From Mongoliitalea daihaiensis (GTDB taxonomy: Bacteria; Bacteroidota; Bacteroidia; Cytophagales; Cyclobacteriaceae): 64,000 nucleotides of DNA. The position numbers were made by a program, and so were the translations under genes. Below are positions 26,623-34,956 of the stretch, one piece after another. The stretch is from contig NZ_CP063779.1 of assembly GCF_021596945.1 (NCBI RefSeq), positions 2,082,001 to 2,146,000 on the forward strand, written 5' to 3'. The notes below the pieces were generated by a model. It worked only from the letters and a program-made list of their open reading frames with translations, was not told the DNA's origin and made no database searches. Positions within the stretch are counted from its first letter, which is position 1; the number at the start of each line of letters is the position of its first letter.

Positions 26623-27349
26623 TGTCTTGATTATAGAAGATGAGTTGCCTGCTAGGAGAAAGCTATTACGCTATCTCGGACAATTGCAAGAGGAGGTACA
26701 AGTTGTAGCGGAGTGCGCGACGGTGGAAGAAGCCATCTCATTTTTTGAAGCAGGAGGAAAGGTAGATTTGATCTTGTCAGATATTGCTTTACTAGATGGA
26801 AATGCCTTTGATATTTATCAAGAAATCGCTTTAAAGTCACCGATTATTTTCACGACAGCTTATGCTGACTATACGATGAATGCATTTGAAAGTAATGGAA
26901 TTGACTACTTGATGAAGCCATTTACTTTTGAGCGTTTTGAAAAAGCATGGAAGAAATATGTACTGTTTGCAAAGCAAAACCTGACCTCTCAGGCTTCAAA
27001 TCTTTCAGGTTTTAAAACTAGGTTTGTTATCAATACACCACGAGATAGTTACTTTTTGGAAGTGGAAGACATTGCCTATTTCCTAGCAGAAGAGGGTGTA
27101 GTCAAAGCTGTTGATTTGAAAGGGAAGACTCACTTGATGGGCTTGATTACCTTGAAAGAGCTGGAGGAAAAAGTAGATCCCTCGATGTTTTTCAGAATCA
27201 ACAGGGCTGAACTAGTTCACAAGAAAGGTATCCTTCGTATGGAGCGCTATGGGAAAAACAATTTGGCGATTCAAATGCAAGGATCAGAAAAAAAGCTTAT
27301 CACCAGTCAGGCGAATACCAGTGCTTTTCGGGAGTGGGTGGAAAAGTGA
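26612..27349 (+). CDS. LytTR-family response regulator
   Basis: A 245-residue DNA-binding regulator. The receiver domain (residues 1-120) begins VLIIEDELPARRKLLRYL and has the phosphoacceptor Asp in DLILSDIALLDGNAF, with conserved T and K in FTTAYADY and LMKPF. The C-terminal LytTR domain (residues about 140-240) includes YFLAEEGVVKAV and FFRINRAELVHKKGI. Partner of the upstream kinase, with overlapping reading frames. The TGA stop lies within the first unit of a GTGAACA array. Confidence 0.9.
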   Translation: MKIDVLIIEDELPARRKLLRYLGQLQEEVQVVAECATVEEAISFFEAGGKVDLILSDIALLDGNAFDIYQEIALKSPIIFTTAYADYTMNAFESNGIDYLMKPFTFERFEKAWKKYVLFAKQNLTSQASNLSGFKTRFVINTPRDSYFLEVEDIAYFLAEEGVVKAVDLKGKTHLMGLITLKELEEKVDPSMFFRINRAELVHKKGILRMERYGKNNLAIQMQGSEKKLITSQANTSAFREWVEK

Positions 27350-27394
27350 ACAGTGGGGAGTGAGCAGTGAACAGTGGGAAGTTAACAGTGAGAC
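27346..27394 (+). repeat. Heptanucleotide array, 7 units, consensus GTGAACA
   Basis: Seven in-phase units (GTGAACA, GTGGGGA, GTGAGCA, GTGAACA, GTGGGAA, GTTAACA, GTGAGAC). The response-regulator stop TGA (27347-27349) is inside the first unit. Same word family as 24395-24513, after a different gene. Confidence 0.85.
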
Positions 27395-27853
27395 ATAGTG
27401 AACAGGGTGTCATTGCCAAATTAAACTGGACTGTTTCTCTGTTTCACAGAGGTGCGTAGAGCAGTCACAGAGTAACACAGAGAGCTTGAACGTTGGAAAA
27501 GAGGCAGAAAAGAATAGTTGTCACATTGCAAACCCTACTCATCTAGGTTCGACCCGATGCATAGGGAAAATCTCCAACAGCAATGACAGCAAAGCTTCTC
27601 GAAATTTTCAATTTCGGGAAACAGATAATTGGAGATTTGCAATCGCCTTATGCCAATCGCTAGTATGACAAAATTGTAGGCATTAAAAGCTGGACTATCG
27701 GGATGGATAGAGAATTAAAAAACCTCCTCATCTGTGTTTGATCCCGAGGCATCGATGAAATCTCGAAAAGTATGCAAAGCTGACCCTGTAATTCCCGATT
27801 TCTTGGATTATGAATTATATTCGCCCATCCTAAAAAAATCAATTGCAAAGCGT
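27395..27853. other. Intergenic region with repeat relics and a nested inverted repeat
   Basis: 27435-27485 has CACAGAG-type words. 27569-27637 forms a nested structure: outer arms AATCTCCAA / TTGGAGATT and an inner perfect hairpin CGAAATT-TTC-AATTTCG (27600-27616). 27727-27770 (GATCCCGAGGCATCGATG) loosely resembles 27547-27572 (GACCCGATGCATAGGG), perhaps two decayed copies of one element. No believable ORF; a longer in-frame extension of the acetyltransferase into this region is unlikely. Confidence 0.4.
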
Positions 27854-28315
27854 ATGAATCTGAAACATGTTATAAAAGCCTTCCATGAATTGAGTGTAGA
27901 TGAGTTGTATGAGCTATTACGCTTGAGGAGTGAGGTGTTTGTGGTAGAGCAAAATTGCGTTTTCTTGGATTTGGATGATAAGGATCAGCAATGCCATCAT
28001 TTGCTTTTGTATCAAGATTTGGATTTGGTGGCTTATACGAGGATTGTGCCTGCGTGTGTATCCTACGAAGAAGTTTCAATTGGAAGGGTAGTGTCGTCTC
28101 CCGCACACCGAGGAGAGGGATTAGGAAGAAAAGTGATGGAGCTTTCTTTGGATTATTGCCATCAGCTTTTTGGTCCCTGCGACATCCGAATTGGAGCGCA
28201 AACCTACGCCTTAGCTTTTTACGAATCGCTGGGTTTCCAATCTGATGGAGAGACCTATGATGAAGATGGGATTGAACATATTGAAATGGTTTGTGTAAAA
28301 AAGGATATTTATTGA
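27854..28315 (+). CDS. GNAT acetyltransferase, ElaA family
   Basis: About 153 residues from ATG 27854, the normal ElaA length; 40 extra upstream codons would come from repeat-like DNA. The ElaA hallmark near the N-terminus is LYELLRLRSEVFVVEQNC, then DLDDKDQQCHHLL. The acetyl-CoA-binding motif A is IGRVVSSPAHRGEGLGRKVM, followed by the late LAFYESLGF motif. Cytoplasmic enzyme transferring acetyl from acetyl-CoA to an unknown amine. It converges on the PLP-enzyme gene. Confidence 0.88.
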   Translation: MNLKHVIKAFHELSVDELYELLRLRSEVFVVEQNCVFLDLDDKDQQCHHLLLYQDLDLVAYTRIVPACVSYEEVSIGRVVSSPAHRGEGLGRKVMELSLDYCHQLFGPCDIRIGAQTYALAFYESLGFQSDGETYDEDGIEHIEMVCVKKDIY

Positions 28316-28441
28316 TACTTTATCCGCAGCAGCGGATAAGATTTTTATGGATATTGTCTTGATATCCTGAGTTAATTCTATGTAAGAGCCTATACAAAGT
28401 TTTAACTCGTATTTTATTTACCTCAACTTTGAGTCTTCGCG

Positions 28442-28477
28442 CCTTCGTGGCATTTTAAATACTTTTAGCCACAAAGG
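28442..28477. terminator. Imperfect hairpin between convergent genes
   Basis: CCTTCGTGGC / GCCACAAAGG, a 10-bp stem with one mismatch around a 16-nt AT-rich loop. These words (CCTTCGTGGC, GCCACAAAGGCAC) are of the kind dispersed between Bacteroidota genes and may act as a bidirectional terminator. Confidence 0.4.
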
Positions 28478-28497
28478 CACTAAGTCACAAAGGTCTT

Positions 28498-30342
28498 TTA
28501 CATACTCTGAATGAACTCCATGAAAACCTCCTTGTGTCGCTCCAAATCAATATTGTGGGAAACGGAGGCTCGGACGATGTAATCCTTGTCTCCTTCTTTG
28601 GTGGTTCCTTGGGTGGAGGTGGCCGGAATGGTCCAGTAGCAGCCTTTCAATTGTCCATAGCTCACACAGAACTTGCTTTCATCAGGAATTTGGGTGATCA
28701 TCAAATCGATCAGTTGTAAGTTTAACTGCCTTTTGTAAGCTTCTTTTTCCTCGGGCGTATTCCCCTTGGTTGGAAGGTCTAGTGAAAATACAGAAGGAGT
28801 GAAGCCTCGTTCCGCCAGTTCTTCGGAGACAAAGTTGATCTTGGCAGCTGGCAAATTCTCCTGAATGAAATTAACAAAGTCTCGCGTGTTCACATAGGCA
28901 TCCTGAATTCTCTGATTCATGGAAGGCAGCTGTTTGTTCAAAATTTCGTACTGCTGTCCCGTTGCCTCATTGTCACAGAGGGCTAAGTGAAGTCCGATCT
29001 TATCCATCATTTCCTCCGCCTGTTGGTTGGCTACGCAATAGCCGGCGGTGCATTCTCCCCCACTGGGAAACTTAGACCCACTGGCATATGCAATCGCAGG
29101 AATCGTTGAAAGAGTGTCCCCCTCTCCCAAAAAGTGTACGTTGGGACAGAAGGTTTGATCCAAGATGAAAACAGGTTCAATGGCTGTCTCTCCATTTTTG
29201 GTTTGACGAGTTTGGCTTAAGACTTCTTTTAGGCGATCCAAATCAGGAACTTCCACTCTTGGATTGGTTGGGATCTCTGCGATGATAAAGGGTATGGCAT
29301 CTTGCTGAGCCAGTTCAGTTAATATCCTCTCGAGACTTTGATTCATATCATTGCCAGCATCGACTGGTAAATCCACGATCTCTACTTGTGGCAAAACTGC
29401 CGCTACTCTTCTCGCTTGATCATTGGTACCCCCATAGCAGTTGGGAGGAACGATAAACTTGATTGCTTTTCCTGGGTACCTTTCCATGGCGTGATGGATC
29501 AATCCCATCATAATGGCATACTGAATGGATAAGCCGCTGGAGCCAACCAAGGGCATGATAGCTGTACCAGTAATGTTGGCGATGGATGCCAAAACCTGGT
29601 CTTTATGGAGAGCATTTCGATCATCTTGTAGTAGTTGAATGGGCTTTCCTGCTAAAAATTCCAATGCTGTCAAGCAATTGACGGGAGTCATGGCAATCGT
29701 TTCTCTGCGTCTTACATGCTGTATTTCTGCAATGTAATCTGCATGCTCTTTTTTGGTAACATAGATAATACTTCCCAGTGATCCATGTGTGGTAACTACA
29801 AAATCACTGTTAAAATGATCTCGTATTTCTCCGATAGGGCTGGATTGGGTAATCAAAACCCTGCTTCCCTCAAAACTGCCCATATTATCATCAGCATGCA
29901 GGTCTTTCATTTCAAATGTGTAGCCATAGATTTCCTTAACTAATTCGGCTTTGAAGAAACTGGAAATGTCTTCGGTGTAGAGTAGCTGTGTATTTTTGCC
30001 TAGGATTAGATTTTTTCGAAGAATAGCCAAAATAGGGGCTGTCTTGGAGGAAAAGCTAATGACATGCTCAGGTGACAATTGATTCAATTCAGCAATGGCC
30101 CATTCCAAAATGCTAGACAACGGATGCCCCAAGCGGATGTAGTCATAGGCTGTAGGCAGTTGATTGAGTTGCTCAGCATCAACGATTCCGTTTGTCAATA
30201 GCCTTTCAAAATGTTCTAAAAATTGTGTTTTGGCCAGTCTTTCTTCATAGATATCCAGTCGGTGTGTGGTCAGTTTGAGCCAATCCGCTGGCATTTGGGA
30301 CAAAATTGTTTGAAGCTGTTGTTGAATGTGGGGTTGATTCAT
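28498..30342 (-). CDS. Large PLP-dependent enzyme, Cys/Met-metabolism-like
   Basis: A 614-residue protein. The likely PLP lysine is in YASGSKFPSGGECTAGY around residue 420, preceded by a DQTFCPN strand expected to hold the PLP-N1 Asp, and by PPNCYGGTND and IAEIPTNPRVEVPDLD, which resemble the cofactor and substrate loops of fold-type I Cys/Met-metabolism enzymes such as cystathionine gamma-synthase. It is about 200 residues longer than those; the extra N-terminal part has no recognised domain. The reaction cannot be assigned. The small membrane protein gene lies 17 nt upstream and may be co-transcribed. Confidence 0.7.
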   Translation of the reverse strand: MNQPHIQQQLQTILSQMPADWLKLTTHRLDIYEERLAKTQFLEHFERLLTNGIVDAEQLNQLPTAYDYIRLGHPLSSILEWAIAELNQLSPEHVISFSSKTAPILAILRKNLILGKNTQLLYTEDISSFFKAELVKEIYGYTFEMKDLHADDNMGSFEGSRVLITQSSPIGEIRDHFNSDFVVTTHGSLGSIIYVTKKEHADYIAEIQHVRRRETIAMTPVNCLTALEFLAGKPIQLLQDDRNALHKDQVLASIANITGTAIMPLVGSSGLSIQYAIMMGLIHHAMERYPGKAIKFIVPPNCYGGTNDQARRVAAVLPQVEIVDLPVDAGNDMNQSLERILTELAQQDAIPFIIAEIPTNPRVEVPDLDRLKEVLSQTRQTKNGETAIEPVFILDQTFCPNVHFLGEGDTLSTIPAIAYASGSKFPSGGECTAGYCVANQQAEEMMDKIGLHLALCDNEATGQQYEILNKQLPSMNQRIQDAYVNTRDFVNFIQENLPAAKINFVSEELAERGFTPSVFSLDLPTKGNTPEEKEAYKRQLNLQLIDLMITQIPDESKFCVSYGQLKGCYWTIPATSTQGTTKEGDKDYIVRASVSHNIDLERHKEVFMEFIQSM

Positions 30343-30359
30343 AGGTTGTTTTTCGTTGC

Positions 30360-30584
30360 TTAATTCGGTGTTTCTTGATTTTTATCTTTCTTGATCATAG
30401 CATATAAGCTACTGCCAAAGGCCGCGATAAAAAGAAGTTGAATGATCAAATAGATCACTTTATTGGTTTCAAAGCCCAAGAAACTGTAGACTGCTACCGT
30501 ATTCCAGTTGCTGATAATGGAAAAGATATTGCTGATAATTAAAATGATAAAAACAAAATAAAGGATTTTTTTTAGTGATTTCAT
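30360..30584 (-). CDS. Small two-helix membrane protein
   Basis: Not recognised. 74 residues with two hydrophobic helices (about 7-27 and 43-63) and a charged C-terminal tail (IKKDKNQETPN). A short basic N-terminus and no lipobox suggest an inner-membrane protein with both ends in the cytoplasm. It ends 17 nt before the PLP enzyme start in the same direction, so an operon is likely. Confidence 0.6.
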   Translation of the reverse strand: MKSLKKILYFVFIILIISNIFSIISNWNTVAVYSFLGFETNKVIYLIIQLLFIAAFGSSLYAMIKKDKNQETPN

Positions 30585-30711
30585 AAGGGTTAAATTTTAG
30601 GAGGTATAAGAAGCGTAGATTAGTAGTTTTTTGGTCTTTCTCTGAATTTTAAATTCTGACAATAGCTGTCAATTATTTTTCAAGTTAGGGTTTATTTTGG
30701 AGATTTACTTC

Positions 30712-31026
30712 ATGAAAGAGCTACAACATTGTCCGATATGTCAAAGTGAAGTGACGTATAGTCAAAGATACCCTCAATATATCTGTAATTCCTGTGTAGA
30801 ATTGATTACTGACAAGGAGGGTAGGCCGGTAGAGTTTTTCAATACCACCATTCTTGGTCAAGGCTGCGAGGGAATCTATCAAGATACAGGAGAGCAGTAT
30901 GCAGGTGATACGTGCTATGTCCGAGGAGTGTTATGCAAAGCTAAGGAACATAGGTTTGGAGGGATTGTGGTGGAGGTGGTGGAGAGCGGAATCTTTAGAG
31001 ATTTAGTAATTCTAGATTTTCAATAA
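30712..31026 (+). CDS. Small zinc-ribbon-like hypothetical protein
   Basis: About 104 residues from ATG 30712 (a TTG at 30697 is possible). Two Cys pairs near the N-terminus, CPIC and CNSC about 18 residues apart, form a likely zinc ribbon. The remainder (TCYVRGVLCKAKEHRFGGIVVEVVE) is beta-rich, with no DNA-binding or catalytic motif. Its 3' end overlaps the convergent McrC-like gene by 32 bp, so either gene's end may have been extended recently. Function unknown. Confidence 0.6.
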   Translation: MKELQHCPICQSEVTYSQRYPQYICNSCVELITDKEGRPVEFFNTTILGQGCEGIYQDTGEQYAGDTCYVRGVLCKAKEHRFGGIVVEVVESGIFRDLVILDFQ

Positions 31027-32353
31027 TAAGATTTTTGGTTTCAGGAATAATTGATTTCCTAAAGGGGATTCCTAGCAATAGGACTTGATTGCAAAATCCT
31101 AATTGAGAAAAATTATATTCAATTTTTGAGAGTTCTATTTTATTGGAAGGATAACATAAAAAACCAGATTTGTTTTTAGCATTATTAAAGGAGCTGTAAG
31201 CTAGAATTTGATGCAAATCTCTTCTATGATCTTCCTTCAGCGTCTCGCTTTGGTCAAATTTATTATAGAGATGAGACTTGTATTTTGCATCTATAAATAT
31301 CACTTGATCATCTTTTAACAATACTCCGTCCGGCTCTAAGTTACTTAAGCTCCAATGGAATCTCTTTTTAGCATTAGAGTAAATTTTTAGGTTGGGAATA
31401 AATTTACCGCCTATCGATTTGGCTACTTCCTTAAATATATGCTGAATAAACTTTTCAAAAACATCAGCAAAGTCTACTCTCCATGCTGTTCCATCAATTA
31501 AATTGAAGTTAAGAATTCTATTGGCAATTTGCTTTGATTCTTTTATCGACGCACTATCCGCATTATTTATTTGAATTTTTGAGGTTATTTTTGGCTTGTG
31601 GAAATATAATCTTTCATCCAAAAAAGATATCCTTTTTGAAATTGGAGTCTTTATGCTTGCTGGTGTGTTTGAGCTCAATAATTCTGATTTACATAAGTCG
31701 TACACAAATCTGATTTCACTAAACTCCGAGTGGAATTCGCTTAAAAAATTTTTTCTTGTCGGGTAAACTAGTCTCTGCTCAACTTTAAAACTTTGGTTTG
31801 CATATTTATTCCAGTTTACTTGACCACTTGGTTGGTATAATTGAATTTCCTTATTGTCAAATTTTCTCCAGTGTTGTTTAACTAGTTTTTCTAAAGATGA
31901 TATAAATTTTACAGCTTCTAAATATAGCGGCGGTCTGAAAGCTCTTTTAGAAGCCAATGGAAGACTTTCAATAAATTCAGGACTAATTTCACCTCCTAAT
32001 AGATCTAATATTTCAACATATTCTTCAAAACGATTACTACCTGTAAATCTGGGAGAGACAACAAAATCACCTATTTGTTTTCCAGTATCAGGTGCTTTAA
32101 GTGGAATAGTACCTATGAATTCGGAAGTTTTAAAATGGATAGAAGCATTTAAATCTGACCCTTCAATATTAGCTTCAATTCCCAAAAAGCTAAATAGTTC
32201 TGAATTGTATTGGATAAATTTTTGCAAATAAATACCTATAATCCTTTTATCAGCTCCCTTAAATACTTTCTTCTGCAATTCCTTACCACTTAGTAATGAT
32301 GACCTTTCGGTCAAACAAGAGGTTTCATAAAATAGGCCCTGATCTTTGGTCAT
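30995..32353 (-). CDS. McrC-like PD-(D/E)XK nuclease subunit
   Basis: A 452-residue protein, second gene of a two-gene McrBC-like system. The C-terminal third contains the nuclease core: LEPDGVLLKDDQVIFIDAKYK supplies the PD...DxK residues (Asp in PDG, Asp and Lys in DAKYK) used for metal-dependent DNA cleavage. The N-terminal two thirds have no recognisable motif and probably contact the McrB-like ring. In the classical system McrC stimulates McrB GTPase activity and cuts DNA at modified sites. It overlaps the McrB-like stop by 4 bp. Divergent from textbook McrC; family call is from motif and context. Confidence 0.8.
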   Translation of the reverse strand: MTKDQGLFYETSCLTERSSLLSGKELQKKVFKGADKRIIGIYLQKFIQYNSELFSFLGIEANIEGSDLNASIHFKTSEFIGTIPLKAPDTGKQIGDFVVSPRFTGSNRFEEYVEILDLLGGEISPEFIESLPLASKRAFRPPLYLEAVKFISSLEKLVKQHWRKFDNKEIQLYQPSGQVNWNKYANQSFKVEQRLVYPTRKNFLSEFHSEFSEIRFVYDLCKSELLSSNTPASIKTPISKRISFLDERLYFHKPKITSKIQINNADSASIKESKQIANRILNFNLIDGTAWRVDFADVFEKFIQHIFKEVAKSIGGKFIPNLKIYSNAKKRFHWSLSNLEPDGVLLKDDQVIFIDAKYKSHLYNKFDQSETLKEDHRRDLHQILAYSSFNNAKNKSGFLCYPSNKIELSKIEYNFSQLGFCNQVLLLGIPFRKSIIPETKNLIIENLELLNL

Positions 32354-33735
32354 TCGAAGAGTGGTTGGTTGATTCTATCAGTAAAATAATTATTGAATTC
32401 TTCAATCGCAGACGTTAGTAAACCTTCTTGAATATACTCTCTGATCAAAGGGAAAATTTCATACCTGATTCTATTTTCCATTTCTTCATCTGAGTTTGCA
32501 AGAAAGTATCCTTGACCTGGCTGAAGGTTTAATTCATTAGAGGTCGCATACCAGTCAAAAATTTCAGCAATTTTATTAAAGTCACCTTTATAAAAATTTG
32601 CACCTTGAATTGGTTTAGGTTTGACAGTATACCATGCAAAACGTCTTCTTAAGGCAAAATCAACAACCGCTAAACTTCTGTCAGCAGTGTTCATCGTTGC
32701 AACCACATAGAAATTAGAGGGAAGTTGTTTAATTTCTAATCCAGGAGCAATTTTAATGGATACATCTGCTTCTTTCATTTTATGTTCAAAAAGATAAAAA
32801 ACTGGTCCCAAGACATTGGATAAGTTTGCCCTATTTATTTCATCGATTATTAGAACTACTTTTTCGTTCGGATAGTCTCTTGCATACAATACTGCCTCAG
32901 CCAGATTACCCAAAGTGCCTTCATATGATAGGCCACCACTCAGAATATTAGGTCTAATGCCATAAATGAAATCAGAATATGTGGTTTCAGCATGAAATTG
33001 GGTAAAGAAACTCTTTGCTGAAGATTTGGTTGCTATTTCTTTGGCAAGTGTGGTCTTGCCTGTTCCTGGAGGTCCTTGAAGGATTACAAATCTCCTTTCT
33101 TTCAATAATTCGAAAATTAAATCTCGGTCATCTTCTAGCTTTTCATTTTGAAAAGGTTTTAAAGCTTTTAAAACAGCACCTCTATGTTTAGGATTTGTTG
33201 GCCATCCTCTTACTTTAGCGTATGCAGCTAAGAAGCCTTTAATGTATTTCTTTCCTTCTTCACTCAGAGGATTTTCAATGATTTGACAACTGTTGATCAC
33301 ACTAGAATATTTTCCAATAGTTCTTGATAGATGCTGAATTTTTGATTTTTTACTAAAGTTTGAAGGAAGAGAGGAAGTAGTATTTGTAAAATCAGTTGAG
33401 CAATAACCGTCATTGTTGGTTAGATTTGAAAATAACCTCCTTAACCCGGGACGACTTGCCATTTCGTAATCTCTTTTAAAATTACTCGAGCCAATACAAA
33501 AAGACACCACCCATGGTTTTTCCTCTTCAGTAGGAAAAATAACAAAAGAATAATCATGATATGCTCCAGATGTTTCCTCATCGGGATGGATAAAACCGAA
33601 AAATGCTCCATTATCTTTTAATGCATCTGGCTTTATATTTTCCCTTAAAATGTAAGATTTGGAGAACTCCTTTTCATTAGTAGCGCCAAATTCAGCAGCC
33701 CATTCTTTAATTAAAGTAATTACGTTTTGTATCAT
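32350..33735 (-). CDS. McrB-like AAA+ NTPase
   Basis: A 461-residue protein. From about residue 205 it is a McrB-type AAA+ motor: Walker A GPPGTGKTTLAKE, Walker B VVLIIDEINRANLSN and the McrB signature MNTADRS followed by LRRRFAW. The first 190 residues are a separate domain (YSFVIFPTEEEKPWVVSF, NFKRDYEMASRPGLRRLF) that should recognise the target DNA or another invader signal; I cannot match it to a named modified-base reader. It is preceded 11 nt upstream by an XRE regulator and followed by the McrC-like nuclease with a 4-bp overlap. Confidence 0.87.
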   Translation of the reverse strand: MIQNVITLIKEWAAEFGATNEKEFSKSYILRENIKPDALKDNGAFFGFIHPDEETSGAYHDYSFVIFPTEEEKPWVVSFCIGSSNFKRDYEMASRPGLRRLFSNLTNNDGYCSTDFTNTTSSLPSNFSKKSKIQHLSRTIGKYSSVINSCQIIENPLSEEGKKYIKGFLAAYAKVRGWPTNPKHRGAVLKALKPFQNEKLEDDRDLIFELLKERRFVILQGPPGTGKTTLAKEIATKSSAKSFFTQFHAETTYSDFIYGIRPNILSGGLSYEGTLGNLAEAVLYARDYPNEKVVLIIDEINRANLSNVLGPVFYLFEHKMKEADVSIKIAPGLEIKQLPSNFYVVATMNTADRSLAVVDFALRRRFAWYTVKPKPIQGANFYKGDFNKIAEIFDWYATSNELNLQPGQGYFLANSDEEMENRIRYEIFPLIREYIQEGLLTSAIEEFNNYFTDRINQPLFE

Positions 33736-33746
33736 TTATTCAAAAA

Positions 33747-33953
33747 TTAAAACTCAAAAAAACTAACCATTGGCTTATCTAGCGCCTTAGCGATTTTTAA
33801 GACAGTTTCTATTGAAACATTCCTCTTACCATTTTCAATATCAGAAATGTAGGTTCGGTCCAACTCAGCCAGCTCAGCAAGCTTTTCCTGAGATACATTC
33901 TGACTTTTTCTAACGGCCTTTACTTTTTTCCCATAAGCTTCTTTGATATCCAT
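33747..33953 (-). CDS. XRE-family HTH regulator, controller-protein-like
   Basis: 68 residues, entirely one helix-turn-helix domain (SQEKLAELAELDRTYISDIE, the classic XRE signature). Size and position ahead of restriction-type genes match C proteins that time expression of restriction systems. The 33-bp inverted repeat directly upstream is the probable operator. Likely dimeric repressor or activator of its own operon and possibly of the divergent small gene at 34033. Confidence 0.9.
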   Translation of the reverse strand: MDIKEAYGKKVKAVRKSQNVSQEKLAELAELDRTYISDIENGKRNVSIETVLKIAKALDKPMVSFFEF

Positions 33954-33970
33954 ATTGCAATCTGAAAAAA

Positions 33971-34003
33971 TGTAGTCTATTGTACCACGGACGATAGTCT
34001 ACA
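33971..34003. promoter_or_regulatory. Operator: 33-bp inverted repeat in the McrBC-like divergent promoter
   Basis: Arms TGTAGTCTAT (33971-33980) and ATAGTCTACA (33994-34003) are inverted copies apart from the central T of each TAGTCTA, which are 22 bp apart. The element lies 17 nt upstream of the XRE start and 30 nt upstream of the 34033 gene, overlapping TACATTTT (minus strand) and close to TATATTTA (plus strand, 34020-34027) -7-like boxes. Confidence 0.65.
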
Positions 34004-34032
34004 AAAAACTATTTTTTTGTATATTTACTAAT

Positions 34033-34284
34033 ATGAATAAAATCATACCTTTCAACACAGAATACATCAGGCCATCTAGGACCATCGAAATCTTTACTTT
34101 TTTTAGATTTGAGAAGAGTAGACAAATTTATATTTACAATTATGAGGGAAAGCATTTTAGAGTTTTTGATAGTGTGGTTGGATTAGTTCAGTTTTTTGAA
34201 GTTGGTAAAGAACCCTCTGCTTCTTTTGATTCCGAAAGTGATTTGGATGAATATTTGGATAGCTTGTCTATAGGAGATGGATAG
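34033..34284 (+). CDS. Small acidic hypothetical protein in the defence locus
   Basis: Not recognised. 83 residues, start ATG 34033 directly after the divergent operator. N-terminal half beta-like and basic (RTIEIFTFFRFEKSRQIYIYNYEGK), best described as two strands; the C-terminal end is acidic (FDSESDLDEYLDSL). No signal peptide, membrane helix or Cys. It is transcribed divergently from the McrBC-like operon and may share its control, so a regulatory or accessory role is possible but unproven. Confidence 0.55.
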   Translation: MNKIIPFNTEYIRPSRTIEIFTFFRFEKSRQIYIYNYEGKHFRVFDSVVGLVQFFEVGKEPSASFDSESDLDEYLDSLSIGDG

Positions 34285-34326
34285 AAACCTTTAAACCTAA
34301 AGTTGAATTACCTATATCTGGACGCG

Positions 34327-34603
34327 ATGAATTACAAACAGTTTGGGTCGGTCGTTTTTGCAAAACCTAACTTTTTTTACTCCTCGAAGAGTACCAGAGC
34401 ATTTAAGGCAAAAATTGATTTCTAATGAGTATTTTGTTCATAAGGATTGGGGATTGCCAAAGTTACACTATCATGAATACCACTCTGAAATTGATCATGA
34501 CTATCATGAATTTGAGTCTTTTGAATGGATGGGAAAGGGATTTACTGACAGTCGAAATATGGAAGAGTTTCTTAAAGGAATAGAGAAAGGCTGTGAATTT
34601 TGA
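34327..34603 (+). pseudogene. Small hypothetical gene with a +1 frame disruption at a T7 run
   Basis: Two overlapping frames look like one protein. The frame from ATG 34327 reads MNYKQFGSVVFAKPNFF and then stops soon after the seven-T run at 34372-34378. Removing one T joins it to the frame that continues TPRRVPEHLRQKL and ends EEFLKGIEKGCEF at 34603, giving a 91-residue protein. The alternative single-frame start is a TTG at 34343. The lesion may be a real mutation, a sequencing error or a slippage site. Not recognised; rich in His, Tyr and Glu in the middle. Confidence 0.5.
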
Positions 34604-34956
34604 TCCCCCTGAAAATCTGGAGCCTGAAATTTTCGGCTCAGGATAGAGTTTTATGGCTATTTGATAGGTTTATTTTACCATTAAAAGTTAAATACATAAA
34701 GAATTGGGGTGATCAGGTAAGACTTTTTTTATGGTAATTAAACATAAAAGCTACGTGTCTTTATTTTTTTAAAATCTGAACATGTGTATTAAATTAATGC
34801 TTTTCCCTATAACTTAGCCCTTGATGATCTCAACAACACTTTTTCAAGCTGCGATTAAACATCTTGGAAGCTGATTGTATTAGTAAATGATTTTTTTTAG
34901 TCTATTCAAGACATTTCCATAAATTTTCCCGTCTACAATTAGTAACTTGGAAAGAA
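34604..34956. other. Non-coding spacer downstream of the defence locus
   Basis: A short hairpin GAGCC / GGCTC with an inner GAA/TTC extension at about 34620-34640 might end the upstream transcript. The rest is AT-rich with no ORF and no clear promoter. Confidence 0.35.

Noticed and set aside
27734-27853. 40-codon N-terminal extension of the ElaA-type acetyltransferase
   Set aside because: The extension is encoded by repeat-like intergenic DNA; family members start near the ATG at 27854.
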